This document shows, one piece after another, positions 9,801 through 15,592 of a stretch of DNA of 64,000 bases. The DNA comes from Arenicella xantha (GTDB lineage Bacteria; Pseudomonadota; Gammaproteobacteria; Arenicellales; Arenicellaceae), in assembly GCF_003315245.1 (NCBI RefSeq), contig NZ_QNRT01000006.1, positions 1-64,000 on the forward strand, given 5' to 3'. The notes under the pieces were generated by a model. It did no database searches and had not been told where the DNA came from. It saw nothing but the letters and a program-made list of their open reading frames with translations. A program made the translations under genes and the position numbers. Numbering within the stretch: the stretch's first letter is position 1; each line of letters begins with the position of its first letter.

Positions 9801-10719
9801 CAGCCCAAACGTCGGTGGTGTACGAAAACCCACCTACAGGACACGGAGGCATCGTAAAGATAAAACTATACTGCCCGTTATCATCCGTTATAGCTGCTCC
9901 TCCGCTATAAGCAAACTGATCCACAAACACTCGAGTAAAAGGAACCGGCCCAAAAACTGTGTCTTCTTGCGATACCAAACCGGTAGCGCTAACATCTTGG
10001 GGTTCATTTGGGTTTCCGTAGAAACCCACTCGATAGCCAAAGGTCTCGTTTGAAGCATCTAAAATCTGCCCTTCTCGATTGACGATAAGACTTTTGTGAC
10101 TCTCACTGACCGAGAAATCCTGTGTTAAATCTAACCCGAATGCAATAAGAACGAGGGATTCGTACGCCGATACACCTGATTGTGTTCGATTGGCCTGACT
10201 TCTCACGAAGACGCTGTTGATGCCCTCAGGCAGCGGTTGCGGTACGATAGTAGTTAAGTTATCAGCCTTGAGGAACCGACCTTGCTCATACTCTCTACGC
10301 GACATCAACTCGGCACCTTTAGCCAATGTCTCGCGATAGTTTTGTTTGAAATCCTCGAGCTGCTGTCGATAAACTCGATACTCGTTAGCTGGGATAATAC
10401 TCAATTCAGAGGGGGTAGATGTTGGTAAATCGACGACACGAATTTCATTTCCATCACTACCAAACTCAACCAAAATAGGCAGTCCAGTCGCAGGGTCTAT
10501 CACCAACGAACGAGACATTACACGGCCCACCTTAAAATCGGCATTTGGATTTAGACCTACATATACTGGAGGGCCAATTGCTCGTGCCACATCGGGTAAC
10601 AATGCATTCACAATTATGGACAGGGCAATGAGCACGCAAACCTGCAAACTTTGGCGCATCTGACAGCGAGTAATCAGTGCAAACAATGGTGAGCTTTTCA
10701 TTAATATTCTGCGAGTCAT
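862..10719 (-). CDS. Sec-exported RHS/YD-repeat polymorphic toxin with HINT domain and GHH nuclease-like tip
   Basis: A 3,285-residue protein. A long N-terminal signal peptide probably ends at Ala47 (VARA/IGPP). Residues about 48-1130 are a unique region with Ig-like stretches and one DFNGDGRSD calcium-loop motif. Residues about 1134-1175 resemble the DUF6531-type RHS entry segment (GSLTLRRED, GPGWNHNHN). About fifty YD units span residues 1515-2680, followed by the RHS core near 2757-2817 (YFGARYYDP, RFINED). A HINT autoprotease-like domain occupies about 2990-3128, with CCFAGATL at its start, a TDNHPF block and a terminal VHN. The last 157 residues contain GHH at 3190-3192 in an HHSDPKFLGG context followed by LHNDMNDFL, typical of HNH/Endo VII-type toxin tips. 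RHS shells usually enclose and release such tips. No PAAR or VgrG domain is present, so this is not the usual T6SS form. The start lies 10 nt after the upstream stop; internal ATGs at residues 7 and 21 lack better ribosome sites. Confidence 0.9.
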   Translation of the reverse strand: MTRRILMKSSPLFALITRCQMRQSLQVCVLIALSIIVNALLPDVARAIGPPVYVGLNPNADFKVGRVMSRSLVIDPATGLPILVEFGSDGNEIRVVDLPTSTPSELSIIPANEYRVYRQQLEDFKQNYRETLAKGAELMSRREYEQGRFLKADNLTTIVPQPLPEGINSVFVRSQANRTQSGVSAYESLVLIAFGLDLTQDFSVSESHKSLIVNREGQILDASNETFGYRVGFYGNPNEPQDVSATGLVSQEDTVFGPVPFTRVFVDQFAYSGGAAITDDNGQYSFIFTMPPCPVGGFSYTTDVWAELRYRNFLPTGSPSIPYYLRSPGYSYCYAALVPPLLASSVQATLVGYATPVVQHNLYADIMFVTGLISLRNPNGEEVEIGETTYTAFEEDADRVLPTFYDFNGDGRSDFAQTGRIMLCTEVRDDDEVSDLPPEEIDAFLSDGVTTDAVDNTPGAYLDGFSCVDKHPELPFDPEEGGPWQGVFFDGAQDDSRDFPDLVRIPDHQMRNEAIGVLKSISQEDMRNTDILFFREATGQLILERRGLKQEEAEYRPAIEYNEDANKVAYRVMLRGPDDSVLNIGGGVDRRQSYEEWATEYQLTEPFQTRESDQPRPGEFIKIVAINRATGYTGTARVQLTSAATNGLTAGMLDVEVPPITLMPPNLKVWAERKFEVEAGLTAGEERQNTIGNEGGALNSDTTVTIFTEWLDESGRPLPDELGLDDGAQYGLTGRLAKVVGENQLRAAALADDLAEFPIAPGQNTQVLRIRSGGQSSATDHFYVHVIGKPKDQECVSDSSCPSFSLLSDAPDLEGRPALLTPFWTPLWNEQKSWIDYRNYRAIVSDYTIDTAEEYENKPVKPLPAYAWQIRPEYQFTQFEFTLDEVNREFIDDEEQPAVVDIIRSPDPVIASTDDLIEHFYSLISASADRLAPIDGEQQLILSLGGSEQLVTINANGSITFDNLDALDQLVPEDFLNIRLYTNNDEGNTLWEFQFEEASNAPFSRTISIATFNSTETSTASIEDITDSFLKLPFYLQEKSTVSIDVLDENLGSLGSLVTSSDFSSGAYGFIVTYEDLNEFIEPEETYYIAVNKEGVFSGEQSRKLFTGRLAERVDSEVLGQIIEHDTLIQRGSLTLRREDIKLSGVGPQLDFIRSYSNEQQLTNADSPMGPGWNHNHNIYLKILSQSDADGLYGNNLPLWIKDFRVGEQPVITPLDEFPDPVQIPQLVTVSNGGMFIFREGRWRPSRGFHGSLNFVGGRYQYVSKDGTQYNFQSEVSSEIDERFLVESIVDRNGNAMNYEYESYNQRKLVSKVTDASARTLEFTYDYSDNAKDYRLTQVESPETDIRLEFEYSTVVAASGDPDAGNQRPAVVALTGFERSNFSEAYTYLKVPEDKVPNLTSATDAVGNTTSYGYMSASQAPAGLLEFAKGTQPTDIVAHVGYPGGTGTAEFEYLFGNGNQRRVTDLNGNSTLYTLNEFGNPNIIEEPLGKRTEMVWTIDRGEDDVQMIEMTDALGRLFTYSHDEQGNVTQQTDAIGTVSQTWNVEFSLPLIRTDRNGNSTENSYDDNGNLAYSTDAEGNTTRHTYSSQGLRRTTLHPGNGGVTEYDYDQYGNVKSISFPAGSHYAYTNDSRGNKLREKDANGHSTVYDYDDLDRVTRVDHPDGFSNSYTYDDKGNKITETDKLGLTLTYSYDSRDRVENVTRSFGGGSQQFSYDNESNLLTETDWKGQETKHTYDALYRLRTTRNRMGDTMTMDYDLLNNLVASTDYRQLKTSYEYDTGNRRIREENPAGDEARTSYDKENNIITQTDFEGRVTTFDYDKRYLKVEQINALEGVAKWTYDARGNNDSYTDEAGRVTKYGFDRQNRMISERDARGFYTRVVYDGNGNKTSITDRRGSVIEHTYDEVNRVEETKDADGFLWKYEYDANGNKTLSVDGNGSETAYTYDNLNRLLSETTPVDGSITHTYDANNNLLTTNDAVGTIYLKEYDALDRLITEEEAHLSPIARSQVTTYDPNGNVLTVKNFRGFTTTYVYDDLNRIETVTDARDQLTSYTYDRVGNKLSVKDRRGNTTAYDYDALNRLIKTTDALEQTLESTYDPVGNALTITDKRGTVTTNTYDPLNRLLTSTKPDGNGVDVRIVKNEYDREGNIDAITDANGNRAKYAYNGRNLQITVTNPDNTEVTTTYDGVGNKLTITDEAGQTITNTYDLANRLETSTNDEGETTKFDYDLNNNKTKTTLPEGNYMEFEFDLLNRVTRIYDGERNVTNYTYDGNDNQLTHRDANGNLVTYVYDELDRRTEHRQPNNIVTTFNYDAEGNMERRTDPNGRVFTYGFDKINRQVSATFPPATSPYMQLQSVITDYDGNNNPVKTTENKINNRDGSSVADISEREFDLLDRQTKDTQRGHVIEYSYDPNGNRKQVSSAGGSTTYAYDSRNRLITATTGNGESRYTYTADSKQARVEYPNGTITRYEYDDADRMLEAINERQVSGNVTELISSFMYTYDDNSNRVTQTETQNGFATSKVQTTVYDYDNADRMTGYAITDQDSGDVQAFDYTFDANYNRKTEVERTIVNGTTTVVKDRTSSYDENNRLTTIVDNLDPDNKSIDYTYDNNGNTLTKTDNTQVAPEFTSFRYDSRNQLSQAIRGPPTAEESQGLYDYNAIGMRVRHLDSERGDIEYIYDGKSVLEERVLGNNALLAHYRYTDRLISLNTATDEQYYHYSALRTTANLTNTSGATQVSYRTDVWGHITAQQGSSPNRQVFTGQEHDQNTGLIYFGARYYDPDTARFINEDTYLGEGNTPPSLHRYLYAYGNPTVYIDLHGYLSEEDLANASRDAYDNGDIMGGISLSLFQGGFVIVDFISGGSLTSHDEALDEGFEGTDALFRAAEKQAVVIEQWGKDRVAEGLVEGSAKAVCGVVRVCKGAGRLIERGVDKVSDWRKKPDAHDTKVNQTVSNNRTDAQPDKHVTQESPPGPSNGTNQNTPNNSNSAQTCPCCFAGATLVATKSGLKPISEVAEGDLVASRNDETGEMQWKEVTVKFVFDDDRLTYSLTIKTESGEIESYEVTDNHPFNVIGEGWVDSIDLKPGMQIDSLDGQILTVVSLESLNQSPITYNIEVDGFHTYFVGELGAWVHNSCACGLEVTGPRGGRGSDTGEVNTSGQAIIKRDSGGYYSVDPNTGKQTRELSPFPDSGNHGHHSDPKFLGGDPKQKLTDLDPEDHRNLHNDMNDFLSDKTDDFGNDMRPRRGNSAEVIQENFTRDQCIDALCDFYDGPGAKYEDAAKDFFEQHPVE
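2680..6180 (-). repeat. YD-repeat array of the RHS gene
   Basis: About fifty YD-type units of roughly 20-25 residues lie in tandem within the RHS gene. Many alternate between a unit ending in GN (for example YDPNGN) and one ending in NR (for example YDALNR), so the effective period is often two units. YD arrays form the spiral beta-shell of RHS and TccC-type proteins. The repetition also produces several long open frames on the opposite strand, which are not genes. Confidence 0.85.
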
Positions 10720-10729
10720 AGTTCCGCGC

Positions 10730-13700
10730 CTAGTCCGTGGTGCTTGAATTTTGCGTTTGCAAAACAGCTTTTAGTTGGGGTAGTGAAAGCTCCCCATTGG
10801 CGTACTTAGCAAGGTCATTATTTAGTATGGGCAGCACAACGGCATAGCCCAGATAATCGAGTGAACTCAAATGCAACTTGCCAACGCTAGAGACCTTGAA
10901 GTTTTCGATTCGACCAACACCAATTGGTTCTACTACTTGGCCATCGACTGAGTAGCCTAGGAGCACCACATATTCATAAACGTCGGTGTTTATGTAATCG
11001 TAGCTACCGCGTAATTTAGGAATTGCGAGCTGCAAACTAGCGTCGCCTTCAAGTTTGATACCTTTTGGCTGAATGCCGAATAACCAATGCGGCAAAGCAA
11101 ATTGATAAGCGGTTACACCGATATGTTCATACGGTAAAAACTGCGCATGCACAGGACCGCTAGTGCGGTTATTCGGGAACACTGCGCGTGCGTCGCTTAA
11201 GTTAATAACGAGGTCACCGCCCAATAGCGTATTAGAGCCACCTGATGTCAAATTATTGAACGGTACTGTGTCATCCAACTCTTGTAAGGTGAAACGCGGT
11301 ATGGCGTTGATGCGATTACGCTGCAAATTGACTTTGGTGCGAATCGTGCCAAATCGTGTGCTGGCAAAGTCGTCGTTCACCAGCAGCGTGTGGCTACCAC
11401 CGGGCAGAACTTGCTCTCCGCCCTCTTGATATCCGAAGGTGAAGCCACCATCACCATTGGTAGTTGTGGTGCGGTTGAGTTCAGGTAAACTGACCTTAAT
11501 TCCACGTAAGGGTTGGCCGAATTGATCTACAACACTGCCGTTAATAAACGTAGGTAGTTCACGAACTTTGAACTTGCTACGTGACACCGACGCTTCTTGG
11601 TAGCTCACTTCAACAAATACATCGGCATGGTAGCCATAGTTACGTGATGGGCTGAAGACGACGCCCGCATTTCCAGGAATAGCGTCTACCTGACCTAGAA
11701 CAGGTTCTCGGTCTCGATTAATATCAGATAAAACATAGCCTTGTGCGCGAATAAAATCTTCGCCCAAAGGATCACCATTAAGATAGCTCTTACCGTTAAG
11801 TGTTTCCAGAACCGTGACTACGAGCTGATCTACCTCTATTGCTTGGTTAAAATACACTTCTATCGGAGTATTTGGCTCAATGTATTGCGTATTATTGGCC
11901 GGCTCTACACGAAGAACTTCTAGCGGCACATCAGCATTCTTTTTGATCTGTATACGTCGCGTATCACTGGTTACAGGCTCACCTTGAGTATTCCGTAATT
12001 CATACACGATCTCCTGAGACTCCAACTCGTCGCTAACACTCAGTTCTGCGCTGGCCAGTGTACCATTTACACTCAAGGCAACAGCGCTGGCGGCACCTAA
12101 ACTTCTAAGATACGCAACCCCAGTTAAATCATGTAAATCGCCCGCTATGCGGCCAACAACTTGCACCATCGCGACCCCATCTGTAGAAATCAGAACGGTT
12201 TCCTCGGGCGGCAACACAGCAGAGATTGATACGGTTGATTCGTTGCGAACTAAGTACTCAAGACTCCGTTGATTGCCGCTACGATCATGCGCCGAGAAAC
12301 TTACTGGAACCACGTCGTTCCCCGACAACGGCACATTAAATTCAAAGCGGTACTCACCTGGCACCGTCCCCGGCGACAAGCTCACCGACTGATTATTAAT
12401 CAACAGGCTGCTCAAATTGTTATCCGTAACTGAGCCGCTAAAGCGAACGCTATTGTGATCAACGCTCGTCACCGCTGGGCTGACCTCGAACGCTTGATCA
12501 AGCACAATAACCGGAGCTTGTGCATCGAGATAGTAAGTCGCACTGAGCTGTGATGATTTACCTAGACTGTCCTCAGCCACTATCGTCACACTCGTCAATG
12601 TTTGACCTGCGGCAAATATTAATTGCCTGTTTAAATTAAAACTTGTCCTTTGTTGATCAGCGGACAATACCGTTTCACCATTTACAGTAACCGTTAATGG
12701 TCCTGCTAGACTCTCAATCGAGCTGCCGATATTAAACATTGACACATTCAAGACCGAGCCATCTGTTGGAAATATTTGGCTAATTTTTGGTGGCCCGATT
12801 TGATCCACGATCTCAGGTAGGTAGCGTACAGTTATAACTTCCTCATCATCACCTATGGCGCTACTAACGGTCAGCTCGAAACGATTTTGACCGATGTCTA
12901 GCGGAACGTCGACAAATTCGAACTCATACACATCGGCTTGACCGGTGGCTGTGGTTACAACCTGAGAGCTGTTGATTTGTACCACAAAATCGTTCTGGTA
13001 TAAGCGTGTGCGGATAGTGCCACGCAAGGTGAACGAGGCGTCGGTTAATATTGAACCATCAGATGGGCTCACCGATTCAATAACGGGAGCTGTGCTACGC
13101 GTTAGCATCAGCACAATTTCAGTCTGGTTACCCGAGTTATCAATCGCGGCGATCGTTAGTTGATTATCACCAAATTCCAAAGGGACTTCGATTTGAAAAA
13201 CCCCAGTTTGTTGATTGAACTCGCCACTGAAGGCGGTTCCAATAAAACGGCTTGAGGTAACAGAAATGCTCTCGATTCCCGAATACGGCTGGGCTTTATC
13301 AGTCGCTGAACCGGTGAGCACAAGCTCTGACAATGAAGTCAGACCAGACGATTGATTCGTTATGTTTAGTTTAGGTTTAACCACATCGGGGTAGTCAGCA
13401 GCATTGTGGGGGTCGGTTCCTCGTTCGATCTCAAAGTCATTGGTAAAGCCATCACCATCCAAATCATCGGGGTCAACTGGATTTTCCATTAATAAACTCA
13501 AAATCGGAACTAATGCTGGCGCAATGGAACTCTCAGTTGGCTCAATTGGTATCATCCGGATAGATCGAACACTGTTTCCGAAAAGCGAAAAACGAGCAAC
13601 GTCGCCAGAAACATCGGCGGTCTGCCCCAGATAAAACGGCAGACGAAAGAGTCTAGCTTGGTAGCCATCAGAGACTTTTATCGAGGCTGCCGAAAAGCGC

Positions 13701-13882
13701 AACGGTACGAACCCTGTGCTGGTTTCAGTACAATACTCGTTACCGCCGAAGTTGGCTTGAGAATACAAACAGACTGACGGAGTCGTGCCCGCTCCGGCCG
13801 ACTGCCCGAACACGGGCGTCACACTGAAACCCATCACAAATAATGAGAGTGCTTTCAGTATGATGATGCTTAATCTATTCAT
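10730..13882 (-). CDS. Exported beta-gamma-crystallin / Ig-like / carboxypeptidase-regulatory-like protein
   Basis: A 1,050-residue protein with a signal peptide of about 26 residues (cleavage near VFG/QS). Residues about 36-113 match a beta-gamma-crystallin Greek-key pair (CLYSQANFGGNEYC, then GYQARLF and SIRMI). A TSP3-like acidic calcium motif follows near 137-160 (DLDGDGFTNDFE). Several bacterial Ig-like domains extend to about residue 640, then a Big_5/SbsA-type domain (EPANNTQYIEPNTPIEVYF). A CarboxypepD_reg-like domain comes next (NGSVVDQFGQPLRGIKVSL, with TNGDGGFTFG). The C-terminal 200 residues are not recognised. The gene starts 21 nt after the second PPIase-like lipoprotein gene and ends 10 nt before the RHS gene, so it belongs to the same operon. 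It shares Ig, Big_5 and TSP3 elements with the giant protein, which suggests an extracellular scaffold or adaptor. Its exact function is unknown. The ribosome site is weak. Confidence 0.85.
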   Translation of the reverse strand: MNRLSIIILKALSLFVMGFSVTPVFGQSAGAGTTPSVCLYSQANFGGNEYCTETSTGFVPLRFSAASIKVSDGYQARLFRLPFYLGQTADVSGDVARFSLFGNSVRSIRMIPIEPTESSIAPALVPILSLLMENPVDPDDLDGDGFTNDFEIERGTDPHNAADYPDVVKPKLNITNQSSGLTSLSELVLTGSATDKAQPYSGIESISVTSSRFIGTAFSGEFNQQTGVFQIEVPLEFGDNQLTIAAIDNSGNQTEIVLMLTRSTAPVIESVSPSDGSILTDASFTLRGTIRTRLYQNDFVVQINSSQVVTTATGQADVYEFEFVDVPLDIGQNRFELTVSSAIGDDEEVITVRYLPEIVDQIGPPKISQIFPTDGSVLNVSMFNIGSSIESLAGPLTVTVNGETVLSADQQRTSFNLNRQLIFAAGQTLTSVTIVAEDSLGKSSQLSATYYLDAQAPVIVLDQAFEVSPAVTSVDHNSVRFSGSVTDNNLSSLLINNQSVSLSPGTVPGEYRFEFNVPLSGNDVVPVSFSAHDRSGNQRSLEYLVRNESTVSISAVLPPEETVLISTDGVAMVQVVGRIAGDLHDLTGVAYLRSLGAASAVALSVNGTLASAELSVSDELESQEIVYELRNTQGEPVTSDTRRIQIKKNADVPLEVLRVEPANNTQYIEPNTPIEVYFNQAIEVDQLVVTVLETLNGKSYLNGDPLGEDFIRAQGYVLSDINRDREPVLGQVDAIPGNAGVVFSPSRNYGYHADVFVEVSYQEASVSRSKFKVRELPTFINGSVVDQFGQPLRGIKVSLPELNRTTTTNGDGGFTFGYQEGGEQVLPGGSHTLLVNDDFASTRFGTIRTKVNLQRNRINAIPRFTLQELDDTVPFNNLTSGGSNTLLGGDLVINLSDARAVFPNNRTSGPVHAQFLPYEHIGVTAYQFALPHWLFGIQPKGIKLEGDASLQLAIPKLRGSYDYINTDVYEYVVLLGYSVDGQVVEPIGVGRIENFKVSSVGKLHLSSLDYLGYAVVLPILNNDLAKYANGELSLPQLKAVLQTQNSSTTD

Positions 13883-13903
13883 AATTCGTTCAATCAGATC
13901 CGT

Positions 13904-14770
13904 CTATCGAGCTGGAAAACGTTTAACATCGGCCTGCTGTATAGCTCGATCTGATGCCAACTTAATTGACTGTCTTAATTGCTCAGCCCCCAGCTTCTGA
14001 CGAATACTCGCTCTTACTTCAGACAATGGTCTGGGTTGCAAAGTTTCTACACTCAATAACCGAAGCAAGTGCGGCCGACCGGCGATAAACACAGCCTCGG
14101 ACACTTGATTGACCTCCAAGGCGTTAACAGCCTGATCAAGCGCCACATCCAATAAGCCAGGATTGAGGTCTGCTCGCTGATAATTCAAATTAAACGGATC
14201 ACTCTCTGCATAAGTCAGCCAATCTCCTAGCTCCTTAATATTAGAAAGTTCAAGAAGAAGCTTATTACGCAACGCTTCGTCCGGTCGCTGGTCGGTGCTC
14301 AACATTTCGAATATACGTCGCTCACCACCACCGAACTCGTGCGGGTTCTGGTCGTAATAGTCTTGAATGCGACGAGATTCGACCGGCTTAGGCTGTGCGT
14401 GCACTAACAGGTATTCCTTCACATAAAGCTCCTGCTTAAACGCCGCAGTACGTAATTCGATATCTTGAATTTTGTCTGCCTCTAAAGATCCCAGCATTGA
14501 CTGTTGCATCGCCTTAGCAGAAATTAGACTCTCCAAGGCTTTTGATCGAACCGACTGATCAATTTTTGCCATATTTCTATTCGAAAACGCACGTTCCAAC
14601 ATCGCATCTAACTCAGCACTGGTAATCGATTCCCCGTTAACTGTTGCCAATGTACCTTCTTGCACTTTTGTGGAATTTATCACCGCTTGATCTGAGGGCG
14701 GAGTATCGCAGGCGCTAAGTAATAAACCCAACGTCGCCACAGTGATTCGAACTACTCTGACCATGGTCAT
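13904..14770 (-). CDS. SurA/EpsD-like periplasmic chaperone lipoprotein, degenerate parvulin domain
   Basis: A 288-residue protein with a clear lipoprotein signal peptide ending in LLSAC. The residue after the acylated Cys is Asp; in E. coli this +2 Asp retains lipoproteins in the inner membrane. The N-terminal region (ATVNGESITSAELD) resembles the SurA_N/EpsD-type chaperone segment. The part where a parvulin domain should lie (about 150-255) keeps the general length and the closing strand but lacks the HIL and GGDLG motifs, so isomerase activity is doubtful and a holdase role is more likely. Start and stop are separated from neighbours by 2 and 21 nt, which places it in the giant operon directly after the intact parvulin. 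A start at Met3 is also possible. The ribosome site is weak and translation may be coupled. Confidence 0.8.
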   Translation of the reverse strand: MTMVRVVRITVATLGLLLSACDTPPSDQAVINSTKVQEGTLATVNGESITSAELDAMLERAFSNRNMAKIDQSVRSKALESLISAKAMQQSMLGSLEADKIQDIELRTAAFKQELYVKEYLLVHAQPKPVESRRIQDYYDQNPHEFGGGERRIFEMLSTDQRPDEALRNKLLLELSNIKELGDWLTYAESDPFNLNYQRADLNPGLLDVALDQAVNALEVNQVSEAVFIAGRPHLLRLLSVETLQPRPLSEVRASIRQKLGAEQLRQSIKLASDRAIQQADVKRFPAR

Positions 14771-14772
14771 AA

Positions 14773-15582
14773 TTAATTTGCCTGTTTGGACTGATAGCCC
14801 GATAATTTCAATAAACGCTCCATTTCGGCACGTTTAGTCTTGTTGCGAAGTTGATAGCGAATATCACCCTTAAGCGTTTCAAGTGCACGAGTCACTTCTT
14901 GTGGCGGCTCAGTGATCTTAATGACATGAAACCCAAAGTCAGTTTGAAAGGGTTCAGATAACTCACCAGCTTGCATCCTAAACACTTTCTCTGAGAACCC
15001 TGGGGACACAGCACCTTCATTAAGCCAGCCAAGGTCGCCGCCTTTACTCGCTGAGATAGCGTCTTCTGATACTTCTTTTGCGACCACATCAAAGGCTTCT
15101 CCAGCAGCAATCCGACTGTGTGCTTCAGCCGCTTTGCTTAGCACAACTTGGCGCTCCGACTCATCCATTCGCGGATTAGTTCGGAATAGAATGTGCGACA
15201 CTTTCACTTTACGTGATTTATATTGGTTAATATTCTCCGTGTAGTAGTTTTGAATACCTTGCTCGGTAACAGCGGCATCTAGGTATTGCTCAAAATAACG
15301 GCTTATTAACAGCTCTTTACGAAACTCTTCGATCTCAGCGTCTAGCACCGCTGTGTCGAGGTCGCCGTTATCATAGATCGCACTCGCTAAAGATGCTCGG
15401 CGTTCAAAATCAGCGCGTAGTCGCTCTACTCTGTCGGTATCATCAACTGCCACGCGCTTAGTTTTCAAATACGCTTCAAATTTTTCTTGGTCGTTCGCGA
15501 ATTCAGGTTGTGAGCAACTAGTGGTCGCCACCACTACAACAGTGGCACATACAGCCAGTCCGGCTTTCAAGTACAATTTCAT
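14773..15582 (-). CDS. PpiC/SurA-type parvulin peptidyl-prolyl isomerase lipoprotein
   Basis: About 269 residues from the ATG chosen here. A longer frame starts at 15600 and overlaps the giant gene's stop by 8 nt. The internal ATG at 15582 is preferred because it gives a normal lipoprotein signal peptide and has GAGAG upstream. The lipid-attachment site is TTSC, with Thr at -3, which is not canonical; Ser follows the Cys, which allows sorting to the outer membrane. A SurA-like helical N-terminus precedes a complete parvulin domain with KVSHILF, SKGGDLGWL, VSPGF and FGFHVIKI. Parvulins isomerise prolyl bonds and act as chaperones for secreted and outer-membrane proteins. Its place directly behind the giant beta-rich protein suggests a dedicated folding factor; that is inference. 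Confidence 0.88.
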   Translation of the reverse strand: MKLYLKAGLAVCATVVVVATTSCSQPEFANDQEKFEAYLKTKRVAVDDTDRVERLRADFERRASLASAIYDNGDLDTAVLDAEIEEFRKELLISRYFEQYLDAAVTEQGIQNYYTENINQYKSRKVKVSHILFRTNPRMDESERQVVLSKAAEAHSRIAAGEAFDVVAKEVSEDAISASKGGDLGWLNEGAVSPGFSEKVFRMQAGELSEPFQTDFGFHVIKITEPPQEVTRALETLKGDIRYQLRNKTKRAEMERLLKLSGYQSKQAN

Positions 15583-15592
15583 ACATCTCTCA

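Noticed and set aside
862-10719. T6SS RHS effector
   Set aside because: No PAAR, VgrG, Hcp or Eag-type chaperone gene in the window, and the N-terminus is a Sec signal peptide.
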